A DNA stretch of 64,000 nucleotides from Chlamydiia bacterium (GTDB lineage: Bacteria > Chlamydiota > Chlamydiia > Chlamydiales > Simkaniaceae), in contig JAJACH010000001.1 in the NCBI GenBank assembly GCA_022601645.1, positions 868,001 to 932,000 of the forward strand, read 5' to 3'. Under the pieces are notes generated by a model, which did not search any database, had not been told where the DNA came from, and worked only from the letters and a program-made list of their open reading frames with translations. Within the stretch, counting starts at the first letter, position 1, and each line of letters opens with the position of its first letter. Shown here piece after piece: positions 36,622 through 42,838 of the stretch. A program made the position numbers and the translations under genes.

Positions 36622-37530
36622 ATGGCAAATACACCTACACAAGTAACAGCTCCCCTTTACGGGGGACATGCAACTCCAGTTAACTTTGGAAAACGGACCG
36701 ACAGATGTATGTGTTCCTACATCGAAGCTATGCTGGTCATGCTTTCTGATAACTCAAAAATCGATAAATTCAAAATCAAGAAACTCGCAGAAGAGGCTCT
36801 TTTAGAAGGTATCCTTAAAGAGTGTTCCTCAACTCTCGGACACCTTTCACCGACAGAACTTGTAGCCTTTCTTACAAAATTATCCAAACTTAGTTTTCTT
36901 ACTCCAGATGCTCGCGCTAGCTTTTTAAATGCAATTAACGATTTTAACCAGAACGCTCAAGCAGCCAAAGGAAAAGACCCATCATACATTGACGAGTGTA
37001 TTGCTTGGAATAAAAGTGGTATTACACCTGGAACCTCCAGCTCAAATGCATCAGCCGCTCCAGGTGCCATTCCTGGACTAAACCAATGGAGTAAAGCCGA
37101 AGATTCAATGGAAAATTCACACCAGACAGCTGCGATATTTGCCTTCATCCTAAATTTTATGCGTGCATGCGGATGGCCTCCCTCGAAGCTACCATCAAGC
37201 GATGATCTTACAGAAGAAGAGAATTACCAATTATCAAGCGTGGATGGAGGTGACCCTCACATGTCTATCTATCAATTTATCATTAATATGCTGTCCTCTT
37301 TCATGCAACCTAGCTCTACGGCTAAAAGTCTATACGGAGGGTGGATTCAAGCACTTAAAGCGGAAGCGATCAAACTTGGTATTAAATATATTACCCCTGA
37401 TCATGCGGCAAAGGCCGAGATCATCCCGCTAAAGAACGCGACAAAATCCTTTGCTAACGACTTAAAAGCGGCAACTGAAGTGGTAAATGCTATCGGACAA
37501 ATCAACGGACCTACTTCTCAAAACGCCTAA
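36622..37530 (+). CDS. Unknown protein, paralogue 2 of the island family
   Basis: 302 residues with no recognised domain. It is soluble and helical with two related halves: an N-terminal half (YIEAMLVMLSDNSKIDKFKIKKLAEEALLEGIL … FLTPDARASFLNAINDFN … SYIDECIAW) and a C-terminal half whose end repeats the Y-x-x-W-x-x-x-x-K pattern (SLYGGWIQALKAEAIKLG). A Ser/Ala/Pro/Gly linker separates them near residue 140. It is clearly homologous to the protein at 39192 and to the interrupted gene at 35474. The strong promoter suggests abundant expression. No classical signal peptide is visible. Confidence 0.82.
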   Translation: MANTPTQVTAPLYGGHATPVNFGKRTDRCMCSYIEAMLVMLSDNSKIDKFKIKKLAEEALLEGILKECSSTLGHLSPTELVAFLTKLSKLSFLTPDARASFLNAINDFNQNAQAAKGKDPSYIDECIAWNKSGITPGTSSSNASAAPGAIPGLNQWSKAEDSMENSHQTAAIFAFILNFMRACGWPPSKLPSSDDLTEEENYQLSSVDGGDPHMSIYQFIINMLSSFMQPSSTAKSLYGGWIQALKAEAIKLGIKYITPDHAAKAEIIPLKNATKSFANDLKAATEVVNAIGQINGPTSQNA

Positions 37531-37540
37531 CTAAACGCTC

Positions 37541-37565
37541 AAGGGGCCATACATTCTGGCCCCTT
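37541..37565. other. GC-rich hairpin between convergent genes
   Basis: A perfect 9-bp stem AAGGGGCCA/TGGCCCCTT with a 7-nt loop lies between the paralogue 2 gene and the minus-strand LRR-like gene. On the plus strand it is followed by A7, not T, so it is not a canonical terminator in either direction. It may still stop or protect transcripts. Confidence 0.5.
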
Positions 37566-37572
37566 AAAAAAA

Positions 37573-38355
37573 CTATTTCCCACCTCCCCCGCCTCCACCA
37601 CTTTCTATCCCCTCTTTCTTATGAATAAAACCGCGATCAGTCCGTCCAACATCCACCCTGAATTTAAGAGCAGGATTTGCCTCAATTTTCACATAACTCA
37701 TCTCCCTTATTCGCTTCAGATGCTTTGTAAACGCAAAGTCAACAAGCCTTGGATTCCCTGAAACCTGAATCCGGTCCAAGCATGGAGGCATAAGAACACC
37801 GACTGAGATTTTCATGACATTTGGACAATCAACGACTTTTAAAGTGCATAACGAAGAGAAGAGTCCAATAAATTCTGAAACCTCTTGAAGACGCTTAATT
37901 TTGTAAAAATGGAGGTGTGCCACTGAAGCCACCACCTCGGAAGTTCCAAGCCAATCATTGAATAAGCCAGCTACCTGCCCTCGATGAAAAAGCTTTTCTA
38001 AATTAGGCATAATAAACGCATCAAAGCCCTCGGGAGCCATTCCTCCTAACTGCTCTTCAAGCTTCATTAACGTCCGTGTGCACTCTTTTAAGTACGCGTC
38101 AACAAGACTGCCACATCCAAGCTTTGCCTCTTTACGGACTTCCCCTTCTTTTAAAATCATCCCCGATACTCGACGTACCACAAACTGACAAAGGTCTCGC
38201 TTTAAATCCACCTCCTTAGCATCTGCTGACCAAGCTGATGCAAAATGAAGGTCTCGCACACATTCAATCACCCTTTCATGCGCGCTCCACGTTTCCATCT
38301 GGAACCCAAAGAAATACCCATTCGAACTCATTTGTATCGTAACATCAGCAGACAT
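37573..38355 (-). CDS. LRR-like protein with poly-Gly C-terminus, unknown
   Basis: 260 residues from ATG 38355, which has GGGGAAGGG just upstream; the frame is open to a TTG at 38376, which is unlikely. The N-terminal 150 residues are unrecognised. Residues about 150-235 show short leucine-rich repeats (VASVAHLHFYKIKRL, LCTLKVVDCPNVMKI, LDRIQVSGNPRLVDF, MSYVKIEANPALKF), each with the L-x-x-L/V-x-V-x-x-N/C-P pattern. The protein ends GIESGGGGGGGK. LRR proteins in chlamydiae are often host-directed, but no secretion signal can be called here. Confidence 0.7.
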   Translation of the reverse strand: MSADVTIQMSSNGYFFGFQMETWSAHERVIECVRDLHFASAWSADAKEVDLKRDLCQFVVRRVSGMILKEGEVRKEAKLGCGSLVDAYLKECTRTLMKLEEQLGGMAPEGFDAFIMPNLEKLFHRGQVAGLFNDWLGTSEVVASVAHLHFYKIKRLQEVSEFIGLFSSLCTLKVVDCPNVMKISVGVLMPPCLDRIQVSGNPRLVDFAFTKHLKRIREMSYVKIEANPALKFRVDVGRTDRGFIHKKEGIESGGGGGGGK

Positions 38356-38378
38356 ACCCTTCCCCAGTTTTTGCAAAG

Positions 38379-38407
38379 ATCATAGCAGATAAAAAAAAAT
38401 CTAACAA
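38379..38407 (-). promoter_or_regulatory. Promoter of the LRR-like gene
   Basis: Minus strand: TTGTTA (complement of 38402-38407), 17 bp containing a T-run, TATGAT (complement of 38379-38384). The predicted start lies about 17 nt before the ATG. Confidence 0.6.
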
Positions 38408-38442
38408 GAAAACCAAGCTTTTTTCTAAGAGAAAAATTAACC

Positions 38443-38472
38443 AAAAAAATGGCCTGTGTAATACACAGGCCA
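38443..38472 (-). terminator. Rho-independent terminator (minus strand)
   Basis: Stem TGGCCTGTG (38450-38458), loop TAATA, CACAGGCCA (38464-38472). The A7 run at 38443-38449 gives U7 on the minus strand. It sits upstream of the LRR-like gene's own promoter, so it must end a separate minus-strand transcript. Confidence 0.85.
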
Positions 38473-38715
38473 AGTCCCACCCCTTCACCTGAGTCAACCT
38501 TTTTCAAGAGAGAGAGAGAAGCTGGTTGACTTCAGGTTGTCCAAGCAGTCATTTGGGAAATGACTGAGAGTCCGTTACATCGAAACTTTGGATAGATATA
38601 GCTCTTCCAAGTACGTTTCGATTCGCAAATTACAACAAGGCTTTTCAGCTTTGCAAATAGCGAGATAAAATGTATATGTGTGTGTTTACAATGTGCCCCC
38701 GCACATATTAGCGAT
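38443..38715 (-). ncRNA. Candidate structured non-coding RNA
   Basis: No credible coding frame, but five stem-loops lie in succession on the minus strand: ATGTGC/GCACAT (38691-38706), ATCGAAAC/GTTTCGAT enclosing TTGGA/TCCAA (38579-38622), a perfect 9-bp CAGTCATTT/AAATGACTG with a 3-nt loop (38546-38566), GTCAACC/GGTTGAC extended by a bulged CCTGA/TTCAGG (38488-38536), and finally a strong terminator at 38443-38472. It does not carry the tmRNA, RNase P, 4.5S or 6S signatures I know. The 5' end is uncertain because I see no clear promoter near 38720. Confidence 0.5.
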
Positions 38716-39043
38716 ATTGTATCCTTAACGAACACAACCCCACCCTAATTTTTAGCATGCAATACTACATACGAAAAAGCGAATCTAAGCTTTAGCAGCC
38801 TCTGATTCAAGTATTGAGCTTTTGAGGAGCCCATAACCTTCCCTTCATGGCTTAATTTTAGCACATAAATTAAGTTTTTGCAAAGATTTAAAATAATTTT
38901 TTTATAGTCAGCTGACCCTCAAGGCCTTGTAGAACCCTTTGAGGGAGGAATTAAGCGAACCAACTTGGGTTGACTTTAGATCCACGGCAAAGAACAACTG
39001 TATACCCCTGTATATCAGCCGGTTGCCACTTTAAAGACTTTAC
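38716..39043. other. Non-coding stretch with hairpins
   Basis: About 330 bases without a gene. It holds CTTAATTT-8nt-AAATTAAG followed by T5 (38851-38879), which looks like a plus-strand terminator, and CCCTCAA/TTTGAGGG around 38926-38946. What the first would terminate is unknown. No repeats or coding frames of note were seen. Confidence 0.5.
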
Positions 39044-39072
39044 TTGACATATATACTTTTTTTATATATAAT
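39044..39072 (+). promoter_or_regulatory. Consensus promoter of paralogue 3
   Basis: A perfect TTGACA (39044-39049), 17 bp, a perfect TATAAT (39067-39072), then TA-ATGC-TTAGGG. It is the best sigma70-type promoter in the window and closely resembles those at 35397 and 36549. Confidence 0.85.
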
Positions 39073-39103
39073 TAATGCTTAGGGATCATAAGAGAGAGAA
39101 GAT

Positions 39104-39199
39104 ATGAGAGACTTATTTACTATAACTATACGCACTTTTTCCTCCTCTAATGCAACCCATTACTTTTTACACCGAGAGAGAGGACTGAATAATGACTGA
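39104..39199 (+). CDS. Leader peptide (31 codons) overlapping paralogue 3
   Basis: ATG 39104, preceded by AGAGAGAGAAG, opens MRDLFTITIRTFSSSNATHY and ends NND at TGA 39197-39199, just past the start codon of the main gene at 39192. The Shine-Dalgarno of the main gene lies inside this frame, so ribosomes translating the leader would reach the main start and could couple or block initiation there. The peptide matches nothing known. It may be an accident of an AG-rich leader. Confidence 0.4.
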   Translation: MRDLFTITIRTFSSSNATHYFLHRERGLNND

Positions 39200-40052
39200 T
39201 GCAACAACAAACACCCCACCACCCCTACCAAAAGGCACCCTAATATTTCACGTTGATCCAAGAGGAGATAGATCCTTTACCGCCTATATCGAAGCAATGC
39301 TAATTATGCTTAAAGACAATAAGACAATCGACAAATTTAAGCTGAAAGAACTCGCTCACAAAGCTCTTTTAGAGGGGCTGCTTAAGCAATTAACAAAGAG
39401 CAGCGAAACCCTGACCCCTTCAGAACTCCTAGCCTATTTAAAAAAGCTATCAACGTTAGCATTTCTCACCCCTGAAGAAAAATCTAGTTTTTTAAACGCT
39501 ATTAACGCTTTCAATCAAGCAGCAGCAAGTTCAAAAGGACCAGACGCTTCCTATATTGATGAGTGGCTAGCCTGGTTGAAATTGGGTATGCCTGGTGGAA
39601 TCAATGGCTTTAGCAATTGGAGCAAAGGCGAAAATTCTGCAGGAAAAGACTATCGTAAAGACCAAGGTAAGAGTCTGACTAACTTCATTCTAAACGCGAT
39701 GAGAGCTTGTGGGTGGCCCGCTTCAAAAATGCCCTCATATACTAAAGTCCATTATGAGATTCTGACAGGTTTACAGGGCAATGAACACATCTCTGCCTAT
39801 CAATTACTGTCAGACGTTTTTGCTAAGCAGAAACCTGACTCTAATTCACAAAATTTATACGAAGCTTGGATGCACGGCCAAAAAGCGGAAGCTGTCAAAA
39901 TTGGCATCAGATTTGTGTCTCCTGCAAATGACGCAAAAGCTGCAATGACAACCCTAAAAAATGATGCAAAGTCATTTACAAACGATCTTAAAGGAGCAAC
40001 AGAGGTCGTAGGTTCTATTCAGAAAGTCTTCTCAGCACCGCCTCGTAGTTAG
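39192..40052 (+). CDS. Unknown protein, paralogue 3 of the island family
   Basis: 286 residues, homologous along its length to the protein at 36622: a Pro-rich start, TAYIEAMLIMLKDNKTIDKFKL, FLTPEEKSSFLNAINAFN, SYIDEWLAWLKLG, NFILNAMRACGWPASKMPS, and the C-terminal AKSFTNDLKGATEVV. The two halves each end in Y-x-x-W-x-x-x-x-K, pointing to an internal duplication. No known domain, signal peptide or membrane helix is visible. It has the strongest promoter in the window, a 120-nt leader with a short overlapping ORF, and a GAGAGAGGA Shine-Dalgarno. The 3' end overlaps the convergent waaC by 4 nt. Confidence 0.82.
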   Translation: MTDATTNTPPPLPKGTLIFHVDPRGDRSFTAYIEAMLIMLKDNKTIDKFKLKELAHKALLEGLLKQLTKSSETLTPSELLAYLKKLSTLAFLTPEEKSSFLNAINAFNQAAASSKGPDASYIDEWLAWLKLGMPGGINGFSNWSKGENSAGKDYRKDQGKSLTNFILNAMRACGWPASKMPSYTKVHYEILTGLQGNEHISAYQLLSDVFAKQKPDSNSQNLYEAWMHGQKAEAVKIGIRFVSPANDAKAAMTTLKNDAKSFTNDLKGATEVVGSIQKVFSAPPRS

Positions 40053-41071
40053 GCAAATGATTGTAGACTTTGAAGTGCATGTAGAGCCATCTGAGGAGTT
40101 AATCCTGCAAAACACGCAGGGTCCATTTTCACCTTTGAGGGGTGGCTACACTCCATTTTATAGCACATAGAGCAATCTAGAGGAGTGGTCAAATGAACTT
40201 GATTTTTCCCTATGGTGCCTATCAACGCAGGGTCTGTAGGGCCATAGAGAGTGACCTGAGGGGTCCCTAGCATGGCAGTCAAGTGAGCAGGCCCTGTATC
40301 CATAGAAATCGCGCCTTGAGCACTCTTAAGAACCATGCACAGCTCTCTAAGCGAGAGCCTAGGGAGGACATGGACATGCGAGTAAGGCTCAGCCAAGCGC
40401 TTAGATCGTAGATGCTCACTCTCGTTGCCCCACGGCAATAAGATGGGACAATCTCGAGATAACTGGATGAGTTCATGGCAGTATTGTTCGGGATACGTCT
40501 TTGACGCCCAGCTGCCATGCAAGATGAACACGCGATACGCTTTAGGAAGGTCAAATGAGGGAGCGATAAGACGGTCTAAGTCAATGCCATAATCGGGAGG
40601 CGTATCGGGCAACGGATAATTCAAAGAATATGCAAATAGCTGACGCAAACGATCAATCGCGTGCTGGTACTTGGGCACGGTGAAACAATCGTGATAGGCA
40701 AATTGCACCCCCTTTTCGCGAGAGCTATGCCAATCTGGACCACACTTACGCCCCTTTGCCAAAGCTGTTATAATTGCGGCTTTAAATGATGTTTGCCCAT
40801 CTATGATGGTGTCGTATTTAATCTGTCGCATCAGACCAATGCGGTTAAAAACTTCACCCTTGGAAGTCCAAGGCGTTTTTTTCCAACGTCTATGAGCAAA
40901 AGGAATCACCCGATCAACCGCAGGATGTAGCATGGGAACTTCTTGAAACGCTTCATCAACAACCCAATCAAACACGAGTTCAGGTAGCGCTTTTTTAGCA
41001 TCTGTAATAGCAGGAAGAGCGTGAGTGAGGTCTCCCATGGAGGAGACCTTGACTAAAAGCGCTCTTTTCAT
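40049..41071 (-). CDS. waaC: Lipopolysaccharide heptosyltransferase I (WaaC-like)
   Basis: 340 residues of glycosyltransferase family 9. It starts with the typical LLVKVSSMGDLTHALPAITDA, then WVVDEAFQEVPMLHPAVDRVIPFAHRRWKK, the ADP-heptose site HGSWASKTYPEQYCHEL, and SMDTGPAHLTAMLGTPQVTLYGPTDP. WaaC adds the first L-glycero-D-manno-heptose to Kdo of lipid A. This implies a heptose-containing LPS core, unlike that of Chlamydia trachomatis as I know it. It overlaps the upstream oxygenase gene by 4 nt. Confidence 0.92.
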   Translation of the reverse strand: MKRALLVKVSSMGDLTHALPAITDAKKALPELVFDWVVDEAFQEVPMLHPAVDRVIPFAHRRWKKTPWTSKGEVFNRIGLMRQIKYDTIIDGQTSFKAAIITALAKGRKCGPDWHSSREKGVQFAYHDCFTVPKYQHAIDRLRQLFAYSLNYPLPDTPPDYGIDLDRLIAPSFDLPKAYRVFILHGSWASKTYPEQYCHELIQLSRDCPILLPWGNESEHLRSKRLAEPYSHVHVLPRLSLRELCMVLKSAQGAISMDTGPAHLTAMLGTPQVTLYGPTDPALIGTIGKNQVHLTTPLDCSMCYKMECSHPSKVKMDPACFAGLTPQMALHALQSLQSFA

Positions 41072-41700
41072 AGGCCGAGGAAGTTCTTTGCCTTTTTTGC
41101 AAAGGCCGAGACTCTGTGACGAGCCAGCTCTTTTTGCACAACTTCTTCAGAGACGATATAGTTCAGCTGGATGGAGCGTCTTACTCCTTCAAAGGGTAGG
41201 TGCCCATGCCATGAATTTTTCGAAACCTTAAAGATGAGTAGCGTACCATACTCGGGCTCTACTTCCTCAATTGTGCTTTCGATATCATCGCCCTTTCTTA
41301 AAAGGCGAAGACGGCCTCCATCTTGATCCCAATCGGGGTTAAGATAAAGGAGAGCTGTGATCAATTTTGTATCGGTATCAGTATGGATTTTTCCGTCTTT
41401 TTCGCGGCAGCGCCCGCGAATTGTAGCCATTGTAGGTTTCCCTTCAAGGTCGATGTTAAATTTTTCAGAAATCGCCTCTCGAAGAGGCATTTCACACATT
41501 TCATCAACAAGGCCTTGGAAAGAAGGGCCGCACTTTAGGTGGGAGAGAGGATAGGAACCTCCATCATCAATCTGCGGGAAATCACGTGTAATTTCCTCTG
41601 CAAAATCCCTATTTAAAACATTTTTAATCACGACGAACTCGAATGGCTCGCGTGCAGGCTCTGACGCCTTAATTTTCCCTAGATCTAGATATTTTGTCAT
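41068..41700 (-). CDS. 2-oxoglutarate/Fe(II)-dependent oxygenase
   Basis: 210 residues. The double-stranded beta-helix iron site is visible as H106-T-D108 (KIHTDTD), a distal His in WHGHLPFEG and the 2-oxoglutarate-binding Arg in RRSIQLNYI. The motif GGRLRLL lies between them, as in prolyl-hydroxylase-like (P4Hc) proteins. The substrate is unknown; its tight 4-nt overlap with waaC suggests it may modify a surface glycan or sugar, but protein hydroxylation is equally possible. A promoter (TTGATT-18-TACTCT) ends 6 nt before the ATG. Confidence 0.85.
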   Translation of the reverse strand: MTKYLDLGKIKASEPAREPFEFVVIKNVLNRDFAEEITRDFPQIDDGGSYPLSHLKCGPSFQGLVDEMCEMPLREAISEKFNIDLEGKPTMATIRGRCREKDGKIHTDTDTKLITALLYLNPDWDQDGGRLRLLRKGDDIESTIEEVEPEYGTLLIFKVSKNSWHGHLPFEGVRRSIQLNYIVSEEVVQKELARHRVSAFAKKAKNFLGL

Positions 41701-41706
41701 TGCACT

Positions 41707-41736
41707 AGAGTATCAAACGATCCGACTAAAAATCAA
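41707..41736 (-). promoter_or_regulatory. Promoter of the oxygenase-waaC pair, leaderless type
   Basis: Minus strand: TTGATT (complement of 41731-41736), 18 bp, TACTCT (complement of 41707-41712), then exactly 6 nt to the ATG at 41700. It overlaps the last codons of the upstream outer-membrane protein gene. Confidence 0.55.
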
Positions 41737-42820
41737 GCGTGAGCCCGACTCTAAGGCCTGAGAGAGTCAGTGTTCCATTAGTCGTTGCAAGTACTCCTGT
41801 GAAAACATCATCCATCGACATGAAGGTTTGATTGTAGTTTAAATACATGTGCTGATCCCAGCCACCAAAGAGGGAGAGATGGGCTTTGTTATCCCAAAAC
41901 CACCAACCAAATTTAAGACCAAATTGCATATCCAAGATTGCTTGACTCGCAAAAAAGTGGTCTTTAAAATTTGAATGATCTTTTGTCCCAGCGCCTATAT
42001 TTTGGAACGTTTGGTTCTTTTTAAGCCGATAGTCTGACCAAAGCTCAGCAAATCCAGCATTCATATAAAGAGCAATCCATCTGTTTACGAACCACTCAGT
42101 ATCTATGCCAACAAAAAGGCCTAACATTTTACTGTCTTGGGTAAAGCGAATATCATCATCAAACGTGGTAAAATTATTGGCAAATTTTGCGATGTAGTGA
42201 ATGTGATAATTGGTATCAAGGCGCAAGGCGCGCAGGCCAAATTTTGGTTGGAACATGAAATACGATCCCATCCAAAACGGGCGCATTAACACTGCATCGA
42301 GTTGGTTTAGGGTCATTTCCCATTTTCCACCTGCATAATTAGCTTCATCATCTCCAAGATTCGACGACCAAATGGTGAGTAAATACTCTCGATTCGCACC
42401 TGAGCTGATTGTATCGGTCTGAATGGCTTCACTTGCTTTATTCGTGAAATGCACATAATCCATTAAGAAGCGCCAATCATCGTGGTGAGTATCAAAACCA
42501 AGAGCAACGCGCACACCTGCTTGCCAATCCCAATCAAGTTCAACAACCTTTTTCGGCAAATCTGCCGTGCCAGCGCTGTTACGCTTGATCTTCACACAAA
42601 GAGGCGTCCCTGTTTCTCTAGAAGTCCACCACAAGAGCTCTCCAGACATTGTCACATCTGATTCGGTATCAAGGCCTTCTTGGGCTAAGTGGGCCGATTG
42701 GGAAATTTTCGATTGTTTTTGTTCGATGCGCGACAAACGAGATTCAACATTGCGCATGCGCATTTCGTCAGCTCCATAAAGAGCAACAGTCAAAAGAGGG
42801 AGAAGGATAAATTTTTTCAT
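41726..42820 (-). CDS. Outer-membrane beta-barrel protein (MOMP-like)
   Basis: 364 residues from ATG 42820 (an upstream ATG at 42832 adds four residues). A signal peptide (MKKFILLPLLTVALYGADE) is followed by a short coiled-coil (MRNVESRLSRIEQKQSKI) and then alternating amphipathic strands rich in Trp/Tyr/Phe, ending with a terminal Phe (RVGLTLDF) as outer-membrane barrels do. The architecture resembles the Lpg1974-type major outer-membrane-like porins found in Legionella and in environmental chlamydiae. Porin activity is inferred from this likeness. Confidence 0.8.
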   Translation of the reverse strand: MKKFILLPLLTVALYGADEMRMRNVESRLSRIEQKQSKISQSAHLAQEGLDTESDVTMSGELLWWTSRETGTPLCVKIKRNSAGTADLPKKVVELDWDWQAGVRVALGFDTHHDDWRFLMDYVHFTNKASEAIQTDTISSGANREYLLTIWSSNLGDDEANYAGGKWEMTLNQLDAVLMRPFWMGSYFMFQPKFGLRALRLDTNYHIHYIAKFANNFTTFDDDIRFTQDSKMLGLFVGIDTEWFVNRWIALYMNAGFAELWSDYRLKKNQTFQNIGAGTKDHSNFKDHFFASQAILDMQFGLKFGWWFWDNKAHLSLFGGWDQHMYLNYNQTFMSMDDVFTGVLATTNGTLTLSGLRVGLTLDF

Positions 42821-42838
42821 ATACCCTGGCATTGTTAT

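Noticed and set aside
37541-37565. Rho-independent terminator
   Set aside because: The hairpin is followed by A7 on the plus strand and by no T-run on the minus strand, so it lacks the required U-tract.
38443-38715. tmRNA, RNase P RNA, 6S or 4.5S RNA
   Set aside because: No TTCGA-type tmRNA arm with CCA end, no GAGGAAAGTCC core of RNase P, and no 4.5S tetraloop region could be found.
38532-38735. Minus-strand ORF of 67 codons
   Set aside because: It lies across several perfect stem-loops and has no Shine-Dalgarno; a structured RNA is the better explanation.
35397-40052. Prophage or insertion element as source of the paralogue island
   Set aside because: No integrase, transposase, terminal inverted repeats or tRNA target was visible; local duplication explains the arrangement.
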